64,000 nucleotides of DNA. It comes from Dugong dugon (Eukaryota; Chordata; Mammalia; Sirenia; Dugongidae). Positions 1 through 9,400 of the stretch are shown here, piece after piece. The stretch covers positions 23,306,501 to 23,370,500 of the forward strand of contig CM057469.1 in NCBI GenBank assembly GCA_030035585.1, in the 5' to 3' direction. The position numbers were made by a program, and so were the translations under genes. The stretch's first letter is position 1. Each line of letters starts with the position of its first letter. The notes beneath the pieces were generated by a model. The model did not search any database. It had not been told where the DNA came from and was given only the letters and a program-made list of their open reading frames with translations.

Positions 1-1464
1 CTTCTCTCTGATCCCTCCCTCCTCACCTCTTCCCATCCGTGTATCACAGAACTAAGGGTATGGTGCAGAGGTCTTGCTGACATCTAATAAGCATGGACTA
101 ATGAATCAGAAAAAAACCCATGGCCACCTGCTCCCTGGGCCTTAAGGGAAAATATAGGGCTTGAGCTGACTATGTGGTCATTCCCTTTCCTATTAATTTC
201 CCAAGCTCCTCTGTGGGTTGTGTTCTCTGCTCCACTGAAGTGACACAAACATAACAGATGGTACTCTGATGCCCAAGGAGTTTATCTTGCAACACAGTAC
301 ATGATACATTTTTTACAATACAACTCTTATAAATCACTCCTAAACATTTTGGGCAGGAATCTTGTGACTCAAGAGAGATAAATGCTATTCATGCATATAC
401 ACATTAGTCATTTGTGGACAGTAAGATTATAGATTCACATGTATCAGTGAATCATAAATACATATTTTAGGTTTTGATGTAAGTATATAGAATTAATAAG
501 CAAAGGTTTTGGTTTCTACAAAATAAAAGTTTCATCTGATGGAGGAAAAAAACCTTTAAGTAAGTTTAAACAAATAAAAAAACAGTAAAAAGAAGAATTA
601 AAAATAAACTTCACACATCAAAATCATTTTAACAATTTTAAATTTAATCTGCTATGATAATCTAAGGTAGATAATTATAGCTTTAAAAGGAACACGTAAG
701 CATTTATGGATTTATCAATAAATGAATAGGTTCAAAGAAAGCTATTAAGATGAATATGAAGACAAGTTGGGGAAAATATCAGCATCAGAATGGCATGCAA
801 CCTAGGTTGGAAAGAATATAAATGAATAAGTGTAGAAAAGATAAAAATATGATGCTTATGACACTGGAATCTTTAGCATATGGTGATGTGGGAATTTTGT
901 ATCTTTGTATAGTTAAAAAAAAAAAAAAACCCCATTGCTGTCAATTCATATCTTTGTATAGTAGAGAAAGAATTCTACCGTTTCATTTTCTTTTCTATTC
1001 TTTTTAAACTTCTTTATTTTTTTCTTATTACAAAAGATACATTCATCATGGATCACATAAGTCAAAAGAAGGATAAAAGATCATTATTAATCATCTATAG
1101 TCCAGAAATAACCTTAGATGGTAATCATCACCTTTTTTTTCCCTGAATAACATATCATGAAGATTATGTAATGAAGTTCTAATTTCTTCCTTAATATTTT
1201 AAAGGGCCACAATAAAAACAAAGATGCTGTCAACCTTGGGTCATCAAATCAACCTTTTAAACAATGCTTTAGTAATCTTTTTACCACATTCTTCCCAAAT
1301 CTGATTGTTGCCTCTTCCCTTTTCTTGACCACGTCAGTAACGAGAAAATCACCAGCTTGCCATGAAATCGTTTCAACTGCTGAAACTCTAATTGGGAGAA
1401 GTCCTTCCCTATCCTGAATTTCACCCACCTCCTTGAAACTTTCCCCAGAAGAGCACTGAGCTTG
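1..1464. other. AT-rich DNA with no recognised element
   Basis: I see no coding pattern, repeat family or promoter-like composition here. There are short A runs, such as around 917-929, and the stretch looks like ordinary non-coding mammalian DNA. Short reading frames in it are chance. Confidence 0.5.
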
Positions 1465-1570
1465 GAATCCAGTTCAAGTTCTACCCACCCAGTGACTCCA
1501 TAACCTTGAATAAATCACATTATCATGTTACTTTACTGTATAAACTTTTTTTGTCTATAAACTTAGACTA
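1465..1570 (+). repeat. MIR-like SINE remnant
   Basis: The order of words resembles the MIR middle: a tRNA-like B-box region (ttcaagttctaccc), a degraded form of the 'GTGACC TTG' motif and then a lost core. It is diverged and truncated by the RTE copy that follows. Confidence 0.4.
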
Positions 1571-1600
1571 ATAATATATGTCCTATGTACCTTACGTTTT

Positions 1601-3150
1601 TGTTGTCGTTGTTAGGCATCATCAAGATGGTTCCAACTCACAGCAGCCCTACGTACAACAGAACAAAACACGGCCCAGTCCTGCTCCATGCTCACAATCG
1701 TTGTTACATTTGAGCCCATTGTTGCAGTCACTGTGTCAATCCATCTCATTGAGGGTCTTCCTCTTTTTTGTTAACGCTCTACCTTACTAAGCATGATGTC
1801 CTTCTCCTGGGACTGGTCCCTCCTGACAACTTATCAAAAGAACATGAGACGAAGTCTCACCATCCTGGCTTCCAAGGAGTATTCCTGCTATACTTCTTCC
1901 AAGACAGATTTGTTGGTTCTTTTGGCAGTCCACAGTACAGTCAACAGTCTTTGCCAACACCATAATTCAAAGGCATCGATTCTTCTTTGATCTTCCCTAT
2001 TCATTGTCCGGCTTTCGCGTGCATATGAGGCAATTGAAAATATCATGGCTTGGGTCAGGCACACCTTAGTCCTCAAGGTGACATCTTTGCTTTTTAACAC
2101 TTAAAAGAGGTCTTTTGCAGTAGATTTGCCCAATGCAGTACGTCATTTCATTTCCTGACTGCTGCTTCTATGGGCATTGATTTTGGGTCCAAGTAAAATG
2201 AAATCCTTGAAAACATCAATCTTTTCTCTGTTTATCATGATGTTGCTTATCGGTCCAGTTATGAGGATTTTTGTTTTCTTTATGTTGTGGTATAATCCAC
2301 ACTGAAGGTTGTAGTCTTTGATTTTCATCAGCAAGTGCTTCAAGTCCTCTTCACTTTCAGTAAGCAAAGTTGTGTCATCTGCATATGGAAGGGTGTTAAT
2401 GAGTCTTCTTCCAATCCTAATGCCTCATTCTTCTTCATATAGTTCAGCTTGTTGGATTATTTGCTCAGTATACAGATTGAATAAGTATGGTGAAAGGACA
2501 CAACCCTGACACACACCTTTCTTGACTTAAACCATACAGTATCACCTTCTTCTGTTGGAAGGACTGCCTCTTGGTCTATGTACTGGTTTCCCACGAGTAC
2601 AATTAAGTGTTCTGGAATTCCCATTCTTTGCAATGTTATCCATAATTTGTTATGATCCACACAGTCAAATGTCTTTGCGTAGTTAATAAAACACGGGTAA
2701 ACATCTTTCTGGTATCCTCTGCTTTTAGCCAAGAGCTAGCTGACATCAGCAATGATATCCCTCATTCCATGTCCTCTTCTGAATCCAGCCTGAATTTTTG
2801 GTATTTCTCTGTTGATGTATTACTGCAACCATTTTTGAAAGATCTTCAACAAAATTTTACTTGTGTGTGATATTAATGATATTGTTCAATAATTTCTGCA
2901 TTCTGTTGGATCATCTTTCTTTTGAATGGGCACAAGCATGGATCTCTTCTAGTAGGTTGGCCAGGTAGCTGTCTTCCAATTTTCTTAGCATAGATGAGTG
3001 AGCACCTCCAGCGCTGCATCCATTTGTTGAAACATCTCAGTTAGTATTCCATCAATTCCTGGAGCCTTGTTTGCCAATGTCTTTAGTGAAGCTTGAACTT
3101 CTTCCTCCAATACCATTGGTTCTTGATCATATGTTGAAATATGTTCTTCG
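1601..3150 (-). mobile_element. RTE1-like LINE, 5'-truncated, antisense
   Basis: The minus strand carries the last part of an RTE-clade LINE, in the order palm, thumb and C-terminal region. Around 2,660-2,730 it encodes a palm segment like the family's F-x-D-Y-x-K-A-F-D motif, but the first catalytic Asp reads Asn (INYAKTFD). The second catalytic motif, YADD, is intact at 2,374-2,385. Further on come the family's 'DAFELWCW' C-terminal block near 1,960-1,990 and the 3' end with a TTG/CAA repeat at 1,601. Several frame changes break the ORF, so it is a dead copy. The 5' part (endonuclease and first RT blocks) is absent, as expected from 5' truncation. A second antisense copy of the same family lies at 34,381-35,547. 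Confidence 0.9.
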
Positions 3151-3539
3151 TAGGGTGGTTTAAAGAGTCAAGTAAGAAATTTTTTAACAACATATTTTGA
3201 GGCATTATATGAAGAGTAAACATATTTCCTCTTCCACTTAATATCTGAAAACGTTATCATCGTCCTCCCAAGTCCCTTCTCCAAGACAAGCTTTTCAATT
3301 CCCTGCACCATCTCTTATAAATTACAATATCCAGAATCTGTGTCTGGGTTCACTTCTCTGGGTACACACAAACTTGTGTCTGTCTCCCTTAAAATGTGCC
3401 ACACTGAACTCAACAGGATGATCCTGAAGTGGCTGGGTGAGTAGAGAGTAAAATAGCAATGTCTGCCATTGATTTGCACAGCATTCCACTCTCATGTGTC
3501 CTGAGATTTCAAGAGTTTTTATTATGACCGCTGTCTATG
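3151..3539. other. Unassigned non-coding DNA
   Basis: There is no clear repeat or coding signal. The stretch separates the antisense RTE from the tRNA-Gly-headed SINE. Confidence 0.4.
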
Positions 3540-3890
3540 CCATTTATCGGCGGTTCAGTGGTAGAATTCTCACCTTCCATGCAGGAGACCCGGGCTTAAT
3601 TCCCAGCCAGTGCACCTCAAGTGCAGCCACCACCCATCTGTCAGTGGAGGCTTGTGTGTTGCTATGATGATGAACAGGTTTCAGTGGAGCTTCCAAACTA
3701 AGACAGACTAAGAAGAAAGGCCTGGTGACCCATCGCCAAAATTCAGCCAATGAAAACCCTATGGACCACAATGGTCTAATCCATAATTGATCATGGGAAT
3801 GGTACAGGACCAGGCAGTATTTTGTTCAGTTGTGCATAGGGTTGCCATGAGTCAGGGGTCAACTTGATGGCTGCTAACAGCAACAACAAC
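3540..3890 (+). mobile_element. SINE with tRNA-Gly-like head and RTE-like tail
   Basis: The first 70 bases closely follow a tRNA-Gly gene: an A-box-like stretch (ttcagtggtagaattctc) and a B-box-like stretch (acccgggcttaattccc). The body (GCTTCCAAACTAAGACAGAC and on) is also found in truncated form at 12,461, 30,027 and 53,338. The tail, from about 3,800, is the RTE1 3' end: 'caggaccaggcagt', then the hairpin region and a CAACAACAAC terminus. It is therefore a three-part, RTE-mobilised SINE. It is not a working tRNA: the acceptor stem is incomplete and the tRNA part runs straight into SINE body. Confidence 0.85.
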
Positions 3891-4540
3891 ATGCCAGTTA
3901 TAAAGGTTTTATTGAACTGCAGCATTTGAGAAGTGTTTTTGAAAAGTCTTTCAAAAGTAGCAAATTTGTCAAAATGGTAAATGTTGAAAAATAAATATTG
4001 TTGATTTCTTTTCTTCTAACCATATAACTGCTTAGATTAGGTATAAGTGGTGACTCTTAAATCAACCATTTTTTCTTTTCATTAACTGAAGATAAAAGGG
4101 CTTGAATTATTACCTAAAATGGTTTGAGATTTATGTGACTTTAGGTTGTCCATGATTTTATTTACTCTGTCTTTCTAGTGATTTGAAGAGCTATAATAAG
4201 CCCCCAAAATAACAAGCAGAAAATATAATGACCTGCTTGTTTTTATCAGTCAGTTTTTTTCCTCGAAAGACAATTCTAAGAAAGTACACTTATTGACAAC
4301 TTATCTGAAAACATCCCGACCTGACCTGAAGGACTGCGTAAAACGACTGTTTACTGAGTTGGTCAGATGACTTCATGAATTGTTAGCTCTTCTCTACAAA
4401 GGCAGGCGGGAGTCAGAAGCTGCTGAATTAACACTTCACTTTCCTCTGAGTTGAAAAGTTTGTATGGAAAGTTAATCTCAGAAAGATAAGAAGGAAGGAG
4501 GCACTCATCCAATCTCCCAGCTCTGTTTGCTGTCTCTACC
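3891..4540. other. Unassigned non-coding DNA
   Basis: AT-rich sequence in which I can name no repeat and see no coding bias. Confidence 0.4.
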
Positions 4541-4640
4541 TTCCTAAGCTTAAGGCAAGTCACTTTAGCATTCTCTCACTGGGCTTCTCCACCTGTAAAA
4601 GCTGGAAAAATCCTACAATCCCTTTTTTTCTAGGGCTTAT
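4541..4640 (+). repeat. Possible MIR remnant
   Basis: The words around 'ggcaagtcactttagcattctc' and 'cacctgtaaaa' follow the order of the MIR central region (loss-of-TTGGGCAAGT, CCTC, ATCTGTAAAA). The match is short and diverged. Confidence 0.35.
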
Positions 4641-5736
4641 AGGAAATGCAGTCTATACATTAAAAGATTTACGACAGTGATTGCCCCGAAGAAAGGGAAT
4701 GGATTGGTGTTATTAAGGTAATACGGATATTTGAAGCTGGGCGGTGGTTGGCAGTAACCAAGGGCCAAATGTGTTTTGTTTTGTATTCTTTTTGTCAATT
4801 TCAGCTAATTTCAGGTTAGCCCATTCTAAAAATAAGTCTTTACTTCAGAATTCCTGGAATGTGCCCAAGTAGGAAAAGAAATCAGGTAGTCTGTTTGTGA
4901 TAAGAAATTTTAAGATCTAATTATCATTTCCTGTGATTTTGCAGCAAAATGTGTTATGAGCTGGGTTGGAGCCAGAATATCAAATACTCAAAAGTATACA
5001 AAAGGGATAACATTGAAAAAAAAATTTTAAGTCAAAAATCAAAATAGAGCTCAGGATTTCAGAGACAATGGCTACTTATCAATATAACTGTCATTAAAAT
5101 TTCCATAAGGACCAGTGAAATTGATTTTGAGGAAAAGGCTATAAAATACTTTTTTAAAAATAAAATACTGTTTTATAAAATACAATGAAACTTTATTTTA
5201 TTCCTAAATTTCCCAGCCAAGTTTGTAAAATCTCTGATGATTTTTTCTTGGGCTCTTTTGCTGCTGAGAGGTCAAAGATTTATCTATATTCACGTATACA
5301 GATTAACAATTTTAATCCAAGAATTTGTATCAACAGAGTCTGAACAGTCTTCTTTGGCTAACGAACCACCCAGAGAGAGTCTCAGTCTGAAGACCATCGG
5401 GGGAGAAGACCCTAAACACTAGGAGAGGAAACACACAGGCATGAGTTACCTTAGCTTCTAGGATATAACAAAACAAGAGTGGGTCTGGCGTCATCGTTCC
5501 ATTTTCTCTGGATGCTGAAGAGTCTGATTTGCATTAGAAACTGCTGCATTCAATAAACAAAAATAAGGATAATAATGACCAAAGCGCCATTTGGAACAGA
5601 AAGAAACTCAAGCAATGTTTTGAGAGTTTTGCATTGAATTCATTGAAGATTTTATTAGCTGAGCTCTCACTAAGGTTATTGGGCTCAGCTTGCTTTTAAT
5701 TTCACTGGTCTCAGTTACTCAAATAAAAAGGAGCCC

Positions 5737-5737
<1 letters not shown>
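4641..5737. other. Repeat-poor non-coding DNA upstream of the CpG island
   Basis: No transposable element is obvious. The stretch lies 0.6 to 1.7 kb upstream of the presumed first exon, so distal promoter elements are possible, but none can be named. Confidence 0.4.
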
Positions 5738-5770
<33 letters not shown>

Positions 5771-6066
5771 TGTAGGTGTGTATGTGTATGTGAGTACGAG
5801 AATAGGTATTGTGTAAGTGGGTGTGTGAGTTTATGTGTGCATGTGTGTAAGTATGAGTATTGTGTAAGTGGGTGTGTGACTATATGTGTGTGAGTGTGTG
5901 TCTGTGTATAAGTGTGTGTGTGTCGTATATGTGTGTGTATGTGTCTGTGTATGTGTGTGAGTATATATGTGTGTGGATGCGTGTGAGGGCGCTTGTGTGA
6001 ATGTGTGTATGTATGTGAGTGTATGTATGTGTGTGAGAGAGTGTGAGTGTGTGTTTGTGTGTGAGC
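5738..6066. repeat. (GT)n microsatellite, imperfect
   Basis: An alternating GT/CA tract of about 330 bp with interruptions (GTGTGTAAGT, GTATGT, GTGAGT). It starts as a pure (GT)n run and becomes more interrupted downstream. Long alternating purine-pyrimidine DNA can adopt Z-form. It ends roughly 350 bp before the CpG-rich exon, so it sits in promoter-proximal sequence. The His/Thr-rich reading frames on the minus strand are a consequence of the repeat. Confidence 0.95.
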
Positions 6067-6339
6067 CATATCGCACACAGGCCTTGTACATTCTTCACAT
6101 TGCAAACCCATCAACAAAAGGAGGAAGAAGATCTGAAGGGAATGGGCGGTTTTTGTGGGTTGAGGGGATGGAGAATGTCTCCACATAAACAAGAAGGTTT
6201 GGATTGGAAGTCTGCTAAAAAAAATGTTAGAGCTGTGACCACAAGGCTGTAAATCGACAGACTGCAAGGAGGGAAAGAGAAACATTGCAACCGACTGAAG
6301 TGTGTGTGGCTGCAACGTTCGTGGGCTCGATGAGAAACA

Positions 6340-6720
6340 AGCGCTGAGTGAAACAGAGAAGGGGGGTGGCGGGTGTGATTTGTTTGGTGTTCGGAGCCAA
6401 TAGAAATCCCGGACTGTGCTAATATCCCCATGCAGTGCCGAGAGGAGTCAGAGCGAAGTCTCCGCGCTCCGTCCACATCTGCCGCCGAGCCAGCCTGGGA
6501 GCGCGGGGTGAGGCCGCTCTCCCCCAGCCCTCTGCCGCCGGCGCGCGGCTCATGGGCGTCTGCTGGCGTCCGCGAGGGGCGAGCTGAGCGCGGCCGCCGG
6601 ACGGCAAACTTCCACAGCTCTTTGGACTATACAACTCCCAGGAAGGAGAGGGAGCGGGAGCAGAGGGAGAAGGGATCCGAGGAGGAGCCATCCATCACGT
6701 CATTGCAGGTATGCGGCTTG
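6340..6720 (+). promoter_or_regulatory. CpG island promoter
   Basis: By eye about two dozen CpGs lie in roughly 170 bp between 6,450 and 6,620, against near absence in most of the window. This is the density of an unmethylated mammalian promoter. A CCAAT box is at 6,397-6,401 and a Not I-like GCGGCCGC-type GC cluster near 6,590. No TATA box is seen at a fitting distance, as usual for CpG-island promoters. The palindromic CRE-like word atcacgtcat lies at the exon end, near 6,693. Orientation is set by the splice donor downstream. Confidence 0.75.
6430..6708 (+). other. Candidate first exon (gene not recognised)
   Basis: The segment is GC-rich, follows a CCAAT box, and ends in the donor GCAG|GTATGC at 6,708/6,709, which fits the mammalian consensus well. 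Transcription start is not visible and could be anywhere from about 6,420 to 6,480. An ATG at 6,430 opens a frame that stays open through the donor, reading MQCREESERSL at its start and EEEPSITSLQ at the junction. That openness can arise by chance in GC-rich DNA, and a 5'-untranslated exon is at least as likely. I do not recognise the gene. The low-complexity Arg/Glu/Ser composition matches no family I can name. Confidence 0.5.
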
Positions 6721-8600
6721 TCACGACTAATCTGACACGGACACGGTTTCCGATTTCTGCATTCACAGAGCAGTTCTAACTGATTGACACTGCTTCTCCC
6801 ATTGCTGGTCGGGATAGAAAGCACCGAATAAATGTCTCGCCTAACTCACCCTAGATGATTAAAGCGTAGTGTGTGTTTTCAGGCCACAAGGTTTATTAAC
6901 CTATTGAATTCTCCGTGAGCGGAAAGCAAGGACCTGCAGATTTGACCGTGATTTCTTTTTGTAATAGCATCAATACCTAGGTTGTCATGCAACCTATTTT
7001 ATACGACTTGGCTACCTCCATTATAATGATGACCTATGGCAAGTCAAACACCATCTGATTGCTAGAAAGCAGGCTTTGAACATTCTCTACCTATTAGGTT
7101 AATATCCTCCTCATAGGAAAAGGAACCACCGTGGACTTGCCGGAATGATTTTGATTTTTAAAGCATTGTGTTCCAGATGGACTGATTTTGTGAGTGAAAT
7201 ATCACTGCATCACTGTGCTATGGTTGAGAGGGAAAAGAGAGAAGGGAACTAGAATTTTTAAAATGTGATTGTCAGTGACTTTTCCTGTGCACATGATTTA
7301 CTTCACATTACCTTTTGAGTTGAAAATGTATGTGTATTGTGCAACTCCAGACAGACTGAGTTCCAAGATCTCATATATCACTACACTGAAACGTTATGTA
7401 TTGGAACTATGTAGTAAAGATAATACTTGCAAGGAAATATCAATTTTTTGGTTGATCGTATTTGATCCTCAAATAGGTGGAATTTCTGGCCATTTCTTCC
7501 TTTTCCATTTCTTCTTTTGAAGCATGAGTTTTGTAAAAATCTCTTTCCGGGGAATTTAATATGTTTGATTCAGAATTTTGAAGATGGTTATATAGCCCCC
7601 CCCCCCCATTGATGTCTCATTATTAAATTAACATTGCTTAATGAATTCAGCCTTTTCTTAGAGAAGCCAGTGGGGACTGCATGAGGGCTTCGTGATAAAG
7701 TGAGTCTTGCTTTGAGTAACCCCCAAATTGTTTAAAGTATTCCATTGCTCTGTATCATTAGAAAAAGAGCTTTTTTCTGCAGTGGGGGAAATACACAGAT
7801 CCTGACTCTAGTCCAGCAGGAGAATGGTATTCCAGCAGGTGCAGGAATAATCAATATGTTACCCGAAGTCCAAATAGCAGTTTTCTTAGTGAATTCTTAG
7901 TAGATCATATCCAAGCTACGCATTAATAATTCACAATCAAGTCACCATTCGATCCTGCCTGGTTTTCAGGGCAGTCGTTATTCCAAGACCTGTGCCTGTA
8001 CAAGGAAGATAAAGAAGTTATAAGAAAGATGTTTGTTTTGCACATCACAATGGAAAATTTATATTGCCATGGTTTTTATCAGATGAACATGTTATTTCGT
8101 CATTAAGGGAGTACATGCCTTAGTACTACCATGGAGTCATGGAAACTTCATAGTTTTGCCTCTCGACTGATTGGATCTCCTTTTACATCACAAAGGAACC
8201 TGATTGTAAAGAATGTACCTAATCCAATAAACGCAAATTAATTGACTCAACTAAATTTGATCTATAGTTAAAAGGGTGACTTTGTATTACTATGGACATT
8301 TTTCAATCTTCTATGAATAGAATATCTGAAATAAATCAGGACTGAGTTCCTGCTTACCATTCTAATCTTTAAAAGCAACGTTGGGCGCAGCTGTAGTGGC
8401 TGGGTGAATATGAGAATGAATATATGTACTTTGTATGGACTATGAGACACTAATGGCTTTTCAGAGATGAATATAAACAATGGTTTGATTATTCATTGTT
8501 TTGTTCTATCATTTTTCATTGGGAGAGGTAATCAAAAGTTCATTCTCTATGTATCTTAGTATAGCCAGCCAGAGCTTTAGATACCCTCAAGTTATAAGTG
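6709..8600 (+). other. Probable intron 1 start, repeat-poor
   Basis: From the splice donor onward the DNA is unique-looking and AT-rich, with a (C)9 run at about 7,597-7,605. No interspersed repeat is recognised for almost 2 kb, which is unusual in this window and common near developmental-gene promoters. Function is not shown. Confidence 0.4.
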
Positions 8601-8619
8601 TGGTAAAGTTTATACAAGG

Positions 8620-9000
8620 TACATGCCTGCAAACCTCTTTAAAATAAACACCTCTTCGTTGGCCCTCTTCTTCCCACGCAAAGGCGTGATATTAGACTCT
8701 GAGTCTGGGCGCCAAGTTCTTATTGATATCAAGAGGGCTGGCCTGCTTAGGTCAAGGACAAATATTGACAGATTACAGAGGTACAGGCATACAGCAGATT
8801 CAGCCATCCACATTCACGTTCCAGGGTTGCTACAGCAATCACAACAGCTTGCAGGCATTTTCTCAATATCAAGGTCCTTTAAGTATGCAGAAGAAAACTG
8901 ATGAATTGCTCCAACCAGAGAAAATGTGCAAAGTGTTGGGCTTGGAACAAGTTACACAAAAGACCAACAAATAAATTGTCTCAAAGGGGGAGGTATGTAG
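8620..9000 (+). pseudogene. Unidentified coding-like stretch
   Basis: Two overlapping plus-strand frames are open here. One (8,623-8,901) contains RKGVILDSESGRQVL and the other (8,723-8,974) contains QPSTFTFQGCYSNHNSLQAF and ends VTQKTNK before a stop at 8,972. Amino acid composition looks more protein-like than the chance frames nearby. A purine tract, aaagggggaggt, follows directly. I recognise no family. It may be a decayed retrocopy or old element, or chance, and the purine tract alone does not decide it. Confidence 0.25.
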
Positions 9001-9151
9001 TGTTAAATTAGGGCTCTGATGTCGTCTACTTCTTTGAGGATTAGCCGCTTCTCTTCCTACCCTTTTCTGTAAATTGGATATACTGACCTAGTAATGTGTA
9101 GACTTAACTTTTATCACATGTCAAGCTAAAATATGGTTATCAGACTATCAG

Positions 9152-9400
9152 TCTAAACACTACTTCCACACATTTTCCATTGCTACCACTTCTCGTCGGG
9201 AAGGTGCTTTGATTGGCCAGTACCTCCACAGGATCCAGCCCGTGGTGGAGCCCAGAATTACAGAGCAGTGCCCCAGAGCCACATGGGAGAGTCTGAGGAG
9301 GGAGAGGGAGAGGTTTGAAGCAGCAAGGAGTGAGAAGTTACAAAGACTGGCGGACTTAAATATAAATCCAGAAACCAAAGGAATAATGAGTTTACTTCTT
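9152..9400 (+). pseudogene. Unidentified GC-richer coding-like patch
   Basis: A plus-strand frame from about 9,170 reads through IATTSRREGALIGQYLHRIQ, then a charged segment (LRRERERFEAARSEKLQRL) predicted to be an amphipathic helix or coiled coil, and then loses coding character near 9,400. The frame as tracked has no ATG at its start. The patch is clearly more GC-rich than its surroundings. No splice sites fit both ends and no poly(A) follows. It could be a lone decayed exon or a fragment of a processed pseudogene. I do not recognise the protein. Confidence 0.3.

Noticed and set aside
2457-2732. Domesticated reverse transcriptase gene
   Set aside because: The frame belongs to a 5'-truncated RTE with frame breaks and a changed catalytic residue; the same holds for the frames at 35,317, 44,658 and 54,571.
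3540-3612. Functional tRNA-Gly gene
   Set aside because: The tRNA-like part lacks a complete acceptor stem and continues directly into SINE body, so it is a SINE head.
5719-6315. A 198-residue minus-strand frame rich in His and Thr
   Set aside because: It is the translation of the (GT)n microsatellite; repeat frames stay open without selection.
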